Of a stretch of DNA of 64,000 nt, positions 34,184 to 46,427 are shown in pieces; position 1 is the first letter of the stretch; every line of letters begins with the position of its first letter. Position numbers and translations under genes: made by a program. The stretch is taken from positions 3,233,977-3,297,976 of the forward strand of contig NW_006499207.1 of assembly GCF_000471905.2 (NCBI RefSeq), written 5' to 3'. Under the pieces are notes generated by a model that saw only the letters and a list, made by a program, of their open reading frames with translations, was not told the DNA's origin and ran no database searches. Source of the stretch: Amborella trichopoda. Its lineage: Eukaryota > Streptophyta > Magnoliopsida > Amborellales > Amborellaceae.

Positions 34184-36821
34184 TGTTGGAAGGTATTTTT
34201 CATCAACATGAGGCCCCTGCTCAATAAAGGCCTAGCAAGTAGTGGAGATTTCACCAGTCTCAAAACAGCCCTAGAACAGGCTAAGATCTTCATGTGGTCT
34301 ATCAAAAGTCTCCTGTCAAGTTTCGTCGCATTTCGACATCTCTAAGTAGTGCAGACTGAGAAACAGTTTTGGCAGAATCGGCCTCTAGCACCCTGAAACG
34401 AGCCCCTATAACTCGAGCTACATTTTTTAGCATCCCAAACTATAGTGGAACCACCACCGTTAGATCCGACATGCTTGACGACCCCCAGGGGTCAAGTTTC
34501 ATCCCAAACGGACACTCCAAGAAGACGTTATAAGCAAAAGAGTGAACAGGAAGAGCGGCATGCTATTCCCGTGTACCTTGCAACATTAGACCATTCAAGG
34601 GACAGTCACGATAGGCGACTTTCAACACTCATATATCAGGCATCCCACATCAGATCATGCTCAAACTTCGTTAGCATGTTCACCTAGTCAAGACGAGCGA
34701 TTCGATATGTGGCATGCCCCTTGACAATACCCGAGCGTGAAGAAACGCTAGATAAAAGTTGCTGATCCGTGAAGAAAGTGCAAAAAATTTAGCAGCGTCG
34801 TACCTCGCTCGAGTGGCCAAATCACATCGCTCGCTTGCCCGATTTATGTGAGACCAATTCCATTGCGGGCGTATATGATAAATGGTCGGATTCTGCACAC
34901 GAAGCCGACGAACAGACTACAAATTCCGTCGCTGGACTCCATGATTCCGACCAAAATTCCAAACTTGCAAAATCTTCGTTCGGCCACAGAATCAAGCTGT
35001 GTTTGGTGCGTCGTGATCATAGCGGCGTGCTCAGTGTTATTCAGTGAAGAAAACACATAAAAACATCAAGGAACGAATGCACTATCGATTCGAAGTTTCA
35101 AGACCTACTCAAAATTCAAGTCCCATAATCGTGCACTAAAAACATGATCCACTGCTCGAAGTTGGTATCCAATCGATCGCCATGTCTAGCTCTACAATAA
35201 AACAATCATCTTAAGATCAATCGGGCAACAGAACGACCCCGGATCGGCCATGCAAGAACACGCATGTCTTAGGGCAACACAAGGACTGATATAGAATTCC
35301 ACAACTTGTTAGGAAGAGGCAAATCGATCATTTTATACCCTATTTTCTAATTTCTTTTAATTCAATTTAGTCTTAATTTTCAACAATTAGGCCTACTTTT
35401 GATCATCCACCCATGTTTGGGGCACACTTCTATATATACGTGCCATCATTGTATGCACGAAGAGGCAAATACATACACACAAAAAAGAGAGTTTTCACTT
35501 AATACAAGTTTCTCATTCATACCATTGTGGTGTTACACTTGAGAGAGAGGGTGAGGTGAGAGAAACTTTCGACCGATACCCCTAGGGTTAAGGTAAATCT
35601 TCTCTCACTTCTTTTTCTTTTCTTCGTCTCTCTCCCTTCTCCCCTCTATTCCCCGTCTTCTTCTTCTAAGTGCCTCGCAGAGGTCGTGCATGGTAGTGGC
35701 AGTGTCGTGCATGCTTCTTCCTTAGTTTCACAGGTCGCACATGACGATGGCAGCACGAAGCATGAGTCTTCTTTCCCTCCTTCATCTGTCTCTTTCTCTT
35801 AGTGAAGTCTGTAGACGGCACTACCCATCGCCTCCTAGAGACGTAGCTTTGATGTCTCGGTGAAGAACCAAGACGGCGAAGTGTGTTGTCACCTATAAGA
35901 GTCTTCCTCTACTACGTATCTAACGTAGACGACGATATCTATCGCTGCCCGCTAAAGGCCTTGGCAACACCCATCACCGTCCACGAGCTTCCTCCGTACG
36001 TCTGACGCCTATCGTCGTTCTCCTTGTGTCCCATGTCTATTGCCGTGAGACCTAGATGAAACCATCACCGTGTGCCTCGTCAAGAGCTAGGGCCGTCCAC
36101 AATGATATGCCGCCTCCTTGCATTGCCCCCCGCGATGTCTATCGATGTCCGGATTTCCCCTTCTCTTCGCCGTCTCGTTCTTTCCACTCCACCTCTTTCT
36201 CTTCTCGCTTGATTGAGGGTAGGCCTAGCCTAGCGTTGACGCTCCAACTTTGGTTTCGAGTAGTATTGCAATCTTGCTGGCCTTGTGAACCATGCCGGTC
36301 TTTCTACCACTCCGAGTCGGTGGCTTTCGGTTGTCATGCTAGCCTCGCCTCTCCCTCAAGTTCTCTTCTCCTTTTCATCTTTCATCTAACCTTGCACTTC
36401 ATCACCTTCTCCCATGAACGTGCATTGTTTCATCTTTCATCTAACCTTGCACTTCATCACCTTCTCCCATGAACGTGCATTGCCCTAAGAATAGGGTAGG
36501 TCCTTTTCGACCCACTTGTCGTACAAATTTACTATAGAAGTGTTGTGCAGAAAAACAAGAGGGTTATAAGTCAAGGAAGGTGATTCCGAACAAGCTCAAG
36601 AAGTTGGGGGGCTCTCTTCGTGATATAAGAGAGCTCCCATATGACCTAACCTGACTAACTCTCGAACCCACCTAAAATTCCTCTCTCAATGGCCGGTATA
36701 TCTGCCCTTTCCTCAAGCAAGGTTCCAAGAGAGCGATCTCAAATCTTGGGTCCACCAAAGACCCAAGACACGTGCCACCAGATCACCTAGATCTCGACGG
36801 TGAAATTGAGGCACCTAACCA
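34184..36821 (+). repeat. Family D LTR copy 2, complete (2638 bp), 5' LTR
   Basis: It begins TGTTGGAAGG and ends CCTAACCA, followed at once by a primer site. TATATATA at 35431-35438, CT block (35595-35660), hairpin-like GACGGC and CGCC motifs (about 35813-36010), and the right end shared with family C. It contains an identical 55-bp tandem duplication at 36373-36482. It is the left LTR of a D element whose gag region follows. Confidence 0.88.
36373..36482 (+). repeat. Identical 55-bp tandem duplication
   Basis: Two adjacent copies of a 55-bp unit beginning TTTCATCTTTCATC (36373 and 36428) with no difference between them, in an LTR that is otherwise heavily mutated. The sister fragment at about 57700 has one copy. 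Confidence 0.85.
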
Positions 36822-36841
36822 GCTTGACGACTCCACTCGGG
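36822..36841 (+). promoter_or_regulatory. Primer-binding site of D element (Tat/Ogre type)
   Basis: GCTTGACGACTCCACTCGGG right after the LTR. It resembles the GGCGACTCC(A/G)CTGGGG primer sites of Tat/Ogre elements, with one extra C. Confidence 0.65.
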
Positions 36842-36909
36842 ACTTACTACCCCTTAGTCGGTTCGCTCTTGTTTGATCAGTTTCCTTCTTTACTATCTCC
36901 ACTCCTTCT

Positions 36910-37315
36910 ATGGCACATGGGTTATTCAACCCGTTCATCCGGGTCCGGGATTTCCTTATACTTACACTCGTGGCTGTCTCAGGGAAGCGAGCCACTAAAG
37001 CCTCCTTCCCTACTATTCTTCTGAGTCAGGACTCACAGTTCGGCTCCAAGGTTCTCACCTGGGTCTCTGTGAGAGGGAATTTAAAGGTCCTTGCCTCCCC
37101 GCTTTCTCGCCCTGGTGGACTCTCCACCAAGGCCCCTTGCATGGGAAGCACTTCTGGTGCCGTACACCCTGCTTCTGGAAAATCTCATGCTAGTTATACT
37201 ATTGAGTTACACCGTAAGGCAGCTCTGTCCATCCCTAGGAATGAAAAACAAATTGTCGTCTCTCCTAAGGTTCGCCACAAGGCATCCCCCTGTGCCCCTT
37301 CACTATTTTGAGCCC
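36910..37315 (+). CDS. Conserved pre-gag reading frame of D element, function unknown
   Basis: A 133-codon open frame between primer site and gag. It is Ser-, Pro- and Lys-rich and has no domain I recognise. It is related at protein level to the decayed frame at 43551-43930 in the C element (GLFNPFIRVRDFLIL against GFCNPFIWIRDFLIP; SFPTILLS; PCMG). In the first block many differences fall on third codon positions, so it looks like real former coding sequence. Ogre elements carry an extra reading frame before gag of unknown role, which is the best match by position. The start codon is uncertain; the frame may once have been longer, since similarity continues past 37320. Confidence 0.55.
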
Positions 37316-38049
37316 CCACACTTGGAGGGTCAGTACACAGAGGTGGAGGCTTTGAGGTCCGCACCCCTCGCACACACTCAAAGGCTGGTGGTCTATCCAC
37401 TCAAGCCACACCTCCGGGTGACCCTCATGTTGTCTTGAGCTCTCATCCAGGACTAGGCCTTCTCAGGCTTGACCCTGCATGTGTTATGCATTCGCTTTCC
37501 ACAACTCAGGGCAGCGCTAGCTTAAGCCACCTCGAGCACAGGAGGGTCGACCGCTCCGTCTTCCCTCCTAGCACCCACAGCTTCTCCTTGTGAGAGACAA
37601 GCTTTAGCCTCGTCCCTCACACACAAAAGCTCGTGAGTCTTTGAATCCACAGGTGGTACCCATTGACCAGGCCTGGGCTGATCCCCAAGTCACCCGGACG
37701 GCTAACCCTAAAGATGCACACTCACCAGCATCGTAGGTCCCTTTCGGAGCCAGACTCAGGTGGAGTCATGAGCAAGCTCCTCTTTCCTCTGCTACTCTCC
37801 CAACGCCAGGCAAGCACCTCGAGCCCTGATACACAAAGGTCATCACTAAGAGTACCAGATTGAGCCAGCCCCGGGTTATCCGAACACCCTGGTCTAACAA
37901 AGGAATTTGAGGCAATGGCTTAATGTCGAACAAAGGCCTCTAGCATCCAAAACAAGAACCCATGCTGCGCTCCATCCTTGGGACCCACTCTCTACTCCTA
38001 CTCATATATATGGCCCTCACCTCTTCAAAGAAGATGTGACAGTCCAGGT
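37316..38049 (+). other. Ser/Pro-rich decayed stretch between pre-gag frame and gag
   Basis: C-rich sequence with several short frames. It can be lined up loosely with 43990-44680 (shared CTCACACAC, CACTCGAGTCACACC-like phrases). It probably belongs to the same former leader protein, but stops and shifts prevent a firm reading. Confidence 0.4.
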
Positions 38050-40408
38050 CTCAGGCTCAGTTCTGGAATGAGGTCCACGACAACCTCAGGATCAAGCAGA
38101 AGAGAGGCCTAAATATCCTGACCAGGGAAGCCTGCAAGGCAGTTGAAGTCACCACCCTTGATGACCTCCTTCCTTGTAATCCCTTTTTCCCTCTTCAAAC
38201 TCCGGAGCCTAAGCAGGTCAAGGAGTACTGTTTAGTGATCACCACCCGGAAGCCATAGTCCCAAGATAGACATACAAAGCTCGAGTTCAGTCGGGGCAAG
38301 TTAAGCCCCTCAGACTGACTTCTCCCGTGTGACTCGCCAACCTCGGCAGTCCGCTGCATCACCTGAATCTGACCTCCCAGAAGAGAGGATCAGTGTTATG
38401 GTGATCAATGACCTGAACGACCCTCAAGAGGAGCGAATGAACAAGTTCGAGGATATGATGCATGCCATCCTCGGAAAGATGGAGCACCTAGAGGTCTCCA
38501 AAGGCCCCTCCTAAGCCTGACTCCCTGATCGGTAAGGAGATAGCTCCTAGGCAGGCTCCCCCACCGGTCTCTCAAGACAGCTCCTCTTTTCGCGGGCTCT
38601 CCCAAATCGACATAGATGTTTTGGTGGCCCATAGCCTCAAGAACAAGGTCTCGAGCTTGCAGGAGACACCACTCTACCAAAAGCCATATCCTTCGTACAT
38701 TGACTAGGTGTCGTTTCCCTCGAACAACCAAAAAGGGAAACTCCCCCTGTTCAATGGTAGAACATCTCCTCACCAGCATAGGGCTCACTTCCAAGCGATC
38801 ATTCGGGACACGGAACTGACAGATGTCTTCTCCTTAACCAGTTCATTGAAAATCTCGAAGGAACAGCCTTCTAGTGGTATGCTCAATTGCCGTCGAACTC
38901 GGTGAACACTTGGCAAGAATGGAGTAGTTGTTCTACCAAAGCTTCTATGAAGTCCAAAGGAACATGGAAACCATCGCGCTCCTCACCTTGTTGCAAGACT
39001 AAAGTGGGCCGGTTGATAAATTCATCACTCGATGGAGAGAGTTGGCAACCTTTCACGCCACTCCCAGATTGAGAAGGAGGCAGTCCTGCCCTGCATACAG
39101 AACATGCATCCGGAGATTGCCTTACATGTTGAGGCATCCAATCCACCCTCCATGTCAGAGCTCACCTCTAAGGCAGTCCGTATTGAGGGATTGTTTAAGC
39201 ACGACAACACCCGTCAGCAACCTGTCGGCCAAACTCACGCCCCAGCAGTTCGGGCAATCAAAAGGAAGTAATTAGAGCGGCCGTCACTGTGGCTAACACC
39301 AAAGGCTCGGTTTCTCAAGCCCAGGACCTCTCCAAGGCGTACCCGACCTGGGGCAAGCAGCTGTCTTCGAACAATGTCCCTCCTAAAAACTTTGGATGAA
39401 GCGACTACTTAGCCGAGCACCAGAATAAGGTTCACCCCTTCGACACAGAGTGAACACCTGCATTACGTCGAGTACTACAAGAACATAACATGTTACAGTT
39501 GCTGGAGGCCAATACTGTGGAGTTGGCTGGGCATGAGGCAAACGAGAATTACAACGCCTATCACATGAGGGTCTGCCACCCCACTCATGACTGTTATAAG
39601 CTCAATGACACTATCAAAGCCCTTATCAACAAGGGTCAGATAATGCTCGAGGAATTTAAAAAGGCATTTGGGGTAGTTGAGGCATCTCACATAATCACAA
39701 TCCAAGAAGATGACGAGGCACCCACTACCCTTCTTGCATTCTCATCCATAATGCTCGAAGAAGAAATTGCCACCCAAAGTCGACGAGGCAGCTTAAGTTC
39801 CAGCTTTCAGAGACTGAGAACCTCTGGTGCGCATATCACCGGATACGAGGCCATGACATCAATGACTGCACCGGCTTCCATAAGCTCTTGACCAAAAGGA
39901 TGCAGTAGTGTCAGGATGTTCAAGGCGACCTGGCGAGACACCATAGAGTCCCTTTCCCGCCTGCACAAGAAGACCTCCCGATGCAAGCCCTGAGGCAATG
40001 CTCCAACAAGGTCTCATCACTCCCAAGCTCTCCAGGCAGCCGAGATGCCTTGCTCGGGGCACAAAAATACTTTGGTGCCCCTATCACCAAGTGTGGGGCC
40101 ACGAACTCAATGACTGCTCTGGGTTTGAGGCCATAGTGACGGAGAAAGTCCAGCAAGGTAACATCGACTGTGCGATTCTTCCAGAACACATCCAAGGCCT
40201 CGCTCTTGTTCAAGGAGAAGCCATGCTGCAGGCCCCTCATAAGTGTGCACTGAACTCCTGGGAAGTCTATTATGGGCGAAGAAGGCTCAAGTCCATGAGA
40301 CAAGAGGCAAACCACTTGGCTACCGCCTCTCACAAGCTTGATAGGGAGGTCCAAAAACCCCCTCGGGGATTTCGAAGGAGACGGCGAACACATTGGTCGG
40401 CCCATTGA
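38050..40408 (+). pseudogene. gag: Gag relic of D element with repeated CHHC motifs (Tat type)
   Basis: N-terminal part: FWNEVHDNLRIK, LNILTREACKAVEV (38060-38165), also seen in the C element. Then RMNKFEDMMHAILGKME (about 38437-38490). The main gag domain is at 38720-39180 in shifting frames: LPLFNGRTSPHQHR, FIENLEGTAF*WY, RWRELATFH, LPCIQNMHPEI, in the order of the retrotransposon gag family. The C-terminal part has three zinc-finger-like motifs of C-x2-H-x4-H-x4-C form: a degenerate one at about 39557-39600 and two intact ones at 39828-39869 and 40076-40117. No protease or pol follows, because a C LTR starts at 40505. Confidence 0.85.
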
Positions 40409-40504
40409 AGGAATCATCCTCCTCAACCACCAGTCGAGGAAGAATTCCTCAGACCCCCGCCTCCACTGCCGACCTTGTGGGACTTCATCCTAGGTATAGC
40501 TCAC
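40409..40504 (+). other. Truncated end of D gag region
   Basis: Ninety-six bases of Pro-rich coding-like sequence (EEEFLRPPPPLPTLW) ending CTCAC directly before a C LTR. The rest of this D element is not recognisable downstream. Confidence 0.5.
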
Positions 40505-41804
40505 TGTTTGAATGTATTTTTCATCATCTTGGTCCTTGATAAGTAGCAGGTCAATAAAGCCTCCAAAACAGTGGAAATTCCTAACAGTCTCAAAATTACC
40601 CTAGAACTGGTCAAGATCTATATCAGCACTTCAAAAGACAACCTGCTAAGTTTCATTGCGATCAGACATGTCTAAGGCAGTGAACACAAAGAAACAATTT
40701 CCGCAAAATCGATCTCTAACGCCTTAAAACGGACCCTACAACTGGAACTACATTTTCGGTGTGTAAAATCAATGTGGAGCCACCACCACTTGATATGACA
40801 CTATCGAAAATCCCTATGGGCCAAGTTTTGGCTTAATTGGATACTCAAGAATAAATACATGAGCCAAACATTGAAACAAAAGAGGCCACACACTATTCCC
40901 GTGTGGCCTCACTGCATCAAAACACCATTAAAGGTGACTATTTTATGGTCATGAGTAGTCACTTTTAGGCCCCGTTACTCACTCATTCCAAGTCAGATCA
41001 TGCCCAAATTTTGTGAGCGTATTGGTCTCATCAAGTCAAACAATTCAATATGTCGCATGCCTCGAGATGATCTCCGAGCAGGGAGAAATGATAAGTAGGA
41101 TTTTTTGATCCATGAAGAAGTTGCAAAAAATTCAACAGCGACACTCCTCGATCGATAGACGAAATCACGACGCTCGCACAACGGATCGACGCAAAACCAA
41201 TTCCATCATGTGAGTAAGGTATAAGGCTATCATTGGTTCGAACCCGGACATGATGGATGGTTAGATTTCATACATGAAGCTCCCTAAATGACTGAAAGTC
41301 CGACTGCTGGATTTCAGATTCCGGGCAACACTCAAAAGTTATGAAATCTTCGTTCGAGCTCCAAATCACCTCTCGTTTGTTACCATGCGATCGTGACTGC
41401 ATGCTGACTGCACTAGGATTAAGAAATCATAGAAAAACATTACGGAACAACCGCACTATCGATCCGCAGTTTTGAAGATTCAAACAAATTTTTAGTCTCG
41501 TGATCATGGCCCAAAAATATGCTTCATGGCCCGAAGTTGGTATCAAAACGATCACCATGTCGAGCCCTACAAGAAAAAAATAATATTTCGATTAAATGAA
41601 CATTAGAACACCCTCGGGTCAGCCATGGGAGATCACGCAAGATCTCGAGCAGTAGTAGGGACTGTTTTGGAATTCCACACATAGTTAGAAAGGGGCAAAA
41701 CAGTCCTTTTGCACCCATTTTTGGAATTTCTTTTAATTGACTTAAATCTTAATTTTCAGAAATTAGGTCTAATTTTGATCAATCCACCCATGTTTGAGCA
41801 CATC

Positions 41805-41812
41805 TATATAAA
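41805..41812 (+). promoter_or_regulatory. LTR TATA box (C copy 4)
   Basis: TATATAAACAGGCACTGCCTC, matching copies 2 and 5. Confidence 0.7.
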
Positions 41813-42149
41813 CAGGCACTGCCTCATTGTAAAGAGGAGGCTAGAAAGGACTCTTAACGCTCGATTCATTATGGGAGGATTCAATGAAATTTCAATTCCT
41901 TCTTTAAGTATGTGAGTATGTCTTGGAGAGGGAGAGAGGATATATAAGAAAAGGGTCGGTACCATTCGAGCCAGCAACTTTCTCTCTCGTTCCCTCTCTC
42001 TCTTCTTTCCTCTTTTCTCTCTTCTATCTCTTTCTCTCTCTTTCTCTCTTTTCTCTCTTTCTCTCTCTTCTCTATCTCTCTCTCTCTTCTCTCTCTTCTC
42101 TCTCTTCTCTCTCTCTCTCTCTCTCTTTTCTCTCTCTTTCTCTCTGCTC

Positions 42150-42740
42150 TATCAGTCAGTGAAACTTAACGTCGGTTGGTTTTTTCTCCCTTCTTCTATC
42201 AATCGGCGAGGCTTAACACCGGTTGGTCTTCTCTCTTTTCTACTATCAGTCGGTGAGACTTGGCGTCAGTTGGTTTTTTCTTTCCTCTTCTATCAATCTA
42301 CGAGACGTAGCATCGGTCTCCTTTATTAGTCGACAAGACCTGACCCAGTTGGTCTTCTCTCTCCTCTCCTATCAGTCAGCGAGACCTAACGCTCAGTTGG
42401 TTTTCTCTCCTCTTCTATCAGTCGGTGAGACTTAGCACCGATTGGTCTTCTCTCTCCTCTTATATCAGTCGACGAGACCTAGCACCGGTTTGTCTTCTCT
42501 TTCTTCTTCTATAAGTCGACGAGACATGACGTCGATTGGTCTTCTCTCTTATCTTCTGTCAGTCGGTGAGACCTAGTGCTGACATGTTTTCCCTCCTTTC
42601 TTATGTCAGTTGATGAGACTTAGAGCCAGTTGATCCCCTTCCTCTCTTCTTATCTAGCTTAGTCGGTGAAGCCAAGCGCCGACTGCTTCCTCTCACTCCC
42701 ATCTCTTGAAATAGTCGGCAATGTCTAGCACCGACTGCAT
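42150..42740 (+). repeat. Hairpin-repeat array in C LTR copy 4
   Basis: About ten units spaced 50-60 bp with AGTCGGTGAGACTTAGC and CGGTTGGT cores separated by TCTTCTCTCTCCTC. CG and TG variants alternate. Positioned in the predicted RNA leader. Confidence 0.78.
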
Positions 42741-43499
42741 CTCCTCTTCCTTCTTCTCCCTCCTCCCTTCGCTCTTTTCTCTCCTTTCATTTATTCCCTT
42801 CTTCTCTTTAACCTTTCCTCGGTTACTCTTTCATTAGACCAATAGGGATTGAGGTTAGCAACTCATGGCGATCTTGTCGTCGGGCCGTAATGTTGTTGTG
42901 CTAAGTTCGCTTGGCCCGATTTACTGCCACGACAGACCAACCATCATGCCTAGCTAGTCGATATTGGTAATAACATCTAGTAGTGATCTCGTGAGCTGGT
43001 CTCAGTTATCGAGCGCATTTCACCACCACATTACGCTAATCATCCATGAGCCTAGTCATTGCCCTGATCTTCTTGCTTAGTTGAATTCTTCTCCCCCCTG
43101 TCTTTCTTTCTTCTTTTTGAATACACATGCTTGCATATGTTCATCAAAGATGAAAAGGGTGAGGTCCGACCCACCTGTCCCATAACCTTTGCCATATATG
43201 TGTGTGATTGCAAGAACATAGAAAATAAGAATACTACGAGCCAAGGGAGGCAATTCCGAACCAGTTTCATTACTGACGGGCTTTCTTCGTGATCTAAGAG
43301 GGCGCCCACGCGAGTCAGCTCGAGTAAGTCCGGAACCCACCTTTAAATTGATCTCTCACAGGTTAGTAACACCTGGCCCCGTTTTCGATCGAGCTTCCCG
43401 AGAACGATCTAACAAATGTCTCGGCTCTCTCCTGAAACCCGAGATGTGTGCCGCCCGATCCTCTAAGGATCAGAAAAGTGAGATCGAGGCACTAAACCA

Positions 43500-43518
43500 G
43501 CTTGGTGACTCCACTGGG
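43500..43518 (+). promoter_or_regulatory. Primer-binding site of C element (Tat/Ogre type)
   Basis: GCTTGGTGACTCCACTGGG follows the LTR. It matches the GGCGACTCCACTGGG-type site of Tat/Ogre elements with one CG-to-TG change. Confidence 0.75.
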
Positions 43519-43550
43519 TACTTACTACCTCTTAGTCGGATCCTTCTTGT

Positions 43551-43930
43551 TTGGCTAGTTTGTTCCATATTTGCTTTCATTCTCTTTCACATTCACTTAT
43601 GGTTGTTGGGTTCTGTAACCCTTTTATTTGGATAAGGGATTTTCTTATCCCCTTCTTCGAGAGTGTCCTTAAGGAACAAGGTCCTTCGACTTCATTCCCG
43701 ACCATCCTCTTGAGCAAAGGCACCTTGTATAGCTCACTGGTGTGAGGAGGGCTTTGAATGTCCCTCACTCCCCACCTCTTCGCTCTGGTGGAAACTCCAC
43801 CAATGTTCCTTGCATGGGAAACACTTATGTTGACCCATACGGCATGCACCCAGCCATCAGCAAGTCACTTGCCTGTCATGTTTCTGAGGTATGTCAGAAG
43901 AGGCTACCCAGTTCCTTTTTTCCATAAGCA
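43551..43930 (+). pseudogene. Pre-gag reading frame of C element, frameshifted
   Basis: It lines up with the D frame at 36910-37315. The first part (43551-43740) carries GFCNPFIWIRDFLIP and SFPTILLSKG, then a stop at 43743; the second part (43742-43927), in another frame, carries PLRSGGNSTNVPCMGN. No known domain. Similarity to the D copy is better at protein than at DNA level in the first block. Confidence 0.55.
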
Positions 43931-44689
43931 AGCAAGCTGCCATTGCTTCTGTGGGTCACAATAAAGCTACCCCCCACATTCTTGCACCATTGGCCTCTAT
44001 CTCTAGAGGCTCAACACATCAAGTTGGAAGCCCTACAGTCTTCACGCCTCACACACACCACAAGGCTCATGGGTCACCCACTCGAGTCACACCTCGGGGA
44101 AACCCTTATGTTGCCTCGAGACCGTGTCCAAGATCAAACCTTCCATGGTAAGATCCTGCGCTCGCCACTCATGTGAATCTCACTACTTCGGGCAACGCTG
44201 TTATTGTGCCAACCCAAGTACATAGGAGACGACCTTCTCGTCCTCCTCTTATGCACATAGAAGCAAACCCTGTAAGGGGCAAGCCTTCACCTGTTCTCTT
44301 ATAGACACATGCTCGTAGTTCTAGGCCTCCTAAGACCATATCACTTGCACGAGCCCGTGTTGACCCTCAGGTCTCCCATACTCCTTCTTTAAGGGGTGCA
44401 CATGCGTCGCCATCTTAGACGTCTCCTCGTCCTCGACTCAGGTCTCCTCATGAGTCGACCCTACTCTCGCTTGCTCCTCCTTCATTGAGCAAGCACCTTC
44501 AACCTTGGTACTTGAAGGTTTTCCCCAAGAGTACCATCCTGAACCAGCCCCAACACTTTTGTCATATCTCTAGAGCTCATAAGAGAGCTCGGGGTAAGGA
44601 CCTTGAGGATGATCGAGTCCTTCATCCTCCTCAGCTCAAGATGACTCCAATTCCTGGCCCTCATCCATTGGCGCACCTAATGGAGACAG
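43931..44689 (+). other. Decayed leader-coding stretch, no clear frame
   Basis: C-rich sequence with Ser, Pro and Arg-rich short frames, loosely alignable with 37316-38049. Nothing further recognised. Confidence 0.35.
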
Positions 44690-45295
44690 CTCTCTCCTGT
44701 GTAAGAGGAGTTGACCAGCCGTAACTTAGATCGCAATTTTGACGTGGGGTCCATCAAAACCTCAAGGCTAAACGCGATAGAGGTCTTTGAATTTTGACTA
44801 GGGAGGTGACCAAGGCAGTCAAAACAGCCAATTTTGATGACCCTCTTCACTTGAATCCCTTCTACCCCCTTCAGATGATGAAGCCTGAAAAAATGCTCAA
44901 TGAGCTCTGTGTTGTGGTTATTGTCGCAAAAGAAGACCCAGTCATCTCAGCCACAATCTTAAGACCTTCGTGAACTGGCTCCTCAGCCACGGTCCCAAGA
45001 CTGTCGAGAACTGGTCCAAACGCGATATGCGCACAAAAGTTGAGTTCAGTCAGGGCATACTGACCCCTTACTGACTGACCGACCACGTACAACCCGTTAA
45101 TCTCACAAGCCTTCAGTTGCCACTAACGTTGACCTCTCTAGAGAAATGGTCAGCGTAATGGTCATAAGCTAGCCCAGTGATGCACAGGAGGATCTCATGA
45201 ACAAGTTCAAGGATATGATGTATGCGATGATAGAAAAGATCAATCGTATTGATGTGGCAAGCCAGCCGGCTAACCATGAGGTCAATTCCCATCAC
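44690..45295 (+). pseudogene. gag: N-terminal gag fragment of C element
   Basis: Its frame reads VHQNLKAKRDRGL, stop, ILTREVTKAVK, then NPFYPLQ (44740-44880), matching D gag at 38060-38200. Further on MNKFKDMMYAMIEKI (about 45198-45245) matches D RMNKFEDMMHAILGK. It ends at about 45300, where the sequence jumps to the 3' untranslated module; the main gag domain and zinc motifs are missing. Confidence 0.8.
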
Positions 45296-45304
45296 TCTGA
45301 TGGT

Positions 45305-46427
45305 GCACCACCACCCGGAGGCATGACCTTAAACATGCCTTCACAAAAATAAATAAACAAGTAAAATAACGGGCATGGTGTATACCTTAACAAGGGAACG
45401 CTATGAGTAAAAATGGCGAACGGGCATGGTCATGAAATCATGAGTAAAAGAGTTTCGTGAACAAAAACTGAGCACGGTGAAAACCCGAATGGGCATCATG
45501 TGTTAAAATGGATGAAAAGGGTAAACATAGCTGAAAGGTTATGGGTAAAAGAACCCCAAAATAAAAATTGTCTTTACGGTGCCGCTTCCCAAGTTCAAGA
45601 GAAAATCCGTAAAGGACGCTTTGACCAATAAATAGGTTGATGCCACACTCTTCTTAACAAGCAGCTTCAGCTCTCACTCTAAATAACAAATCCTTTGTGT
45701 CATAAATGCCAAGACTCCAAAAATATGAGCTTCAAGGAAAAGATTTCGTCAGCCTGAGTCCAGTTGCAAAAGGACTCGAAAGACAGAAGACTCGCCAAGA
45801 TGGAAAGACAAGTCTCATGAGGAGGAACATTATTCCCACGAGATCACAAACATACTCTAGAAATAAGTATTCCAAAGGTAAGAAACTGAGAAAGCCAGGG
45901 TCGAACCTGCTAGAGACGTTAGCTCGTCTAGCCGGCACGACCAGACCTTCGGGATCGGTTAATAGAACCTGCCCCCAACTGGACTCGATAGACGAGACCC
46001 ATAGTGGTACTCTGAACATCAAAAGCAAACATGGTGTAGCAACAAACAACACCTACCAAAGCAAACCAACGAACTCAAACCAAATGTGAACAATGGCCCT
46101 CCACATGACACTCAATTGTTAGACGGGCCTGATTGTGGCTGACAAGGTCTGAACAAAATCCTTAGCTTCAGAATCACTGACAGTCCACGTGAGGGTGGGA
46201 AGTTCGACATAATCTCTCAAAAATGTCTCTTTTTCCGCTAAAGTCTCCATGGACGGACTCGCGAACAATGCATCCCTACGTTTGAGCGTCCTCATGACGC
46301 TATTACGTGAATCTTCTCGGCATTCACGTAGTCCTATGGTTAGGAAGAAAAAAGTAAAAACTGAAGGAAATTTTTTGAATGATTGTTCTGTTCGCTTCTC
46401 TTGAAGCACAAATTCGGTGGGGCAAGC
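45305..46427 (+). repeat. 3' untranslated module of C elements (copy 3)
   Basis: Same sequence as 14040-15162 and 18840-19973, from GGCATGACCTTAAACATGCC to GGTGGGGCAAGC before the LTR. The junction with gag at about 45300 is the internal deletion point. Confidence 0.85.

Larger units (their letters stand above)
40505..43499 (+). repeat. Family C LTR copy 4, complete (2995 bp)
   Basis: It begins TGTTTGAATGTATTTTTCATC and ends ACTAAACCA. TATATAAA at 41805, CT tract (41980-42150), hairpin array of GTCGGTGAGACTTAGCACCG type (42150-42740), conserved right end. Followed by a primer site, so it is a genuine 5' LTR. Confidence 0.9.

Noticed and set aside
38405..38794. Minus-strand 129-codon frame opposite D gag
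   Set aside because: It is antisense to a region with gag similarity in the plus strand and has no recognised domain.
40500..40504. CTCAC before C LTR copy 4 and also before C LTR copy 6, as a target-site preference
   Set aside because: Two cases are too few, and the right side of the first element is truncated.
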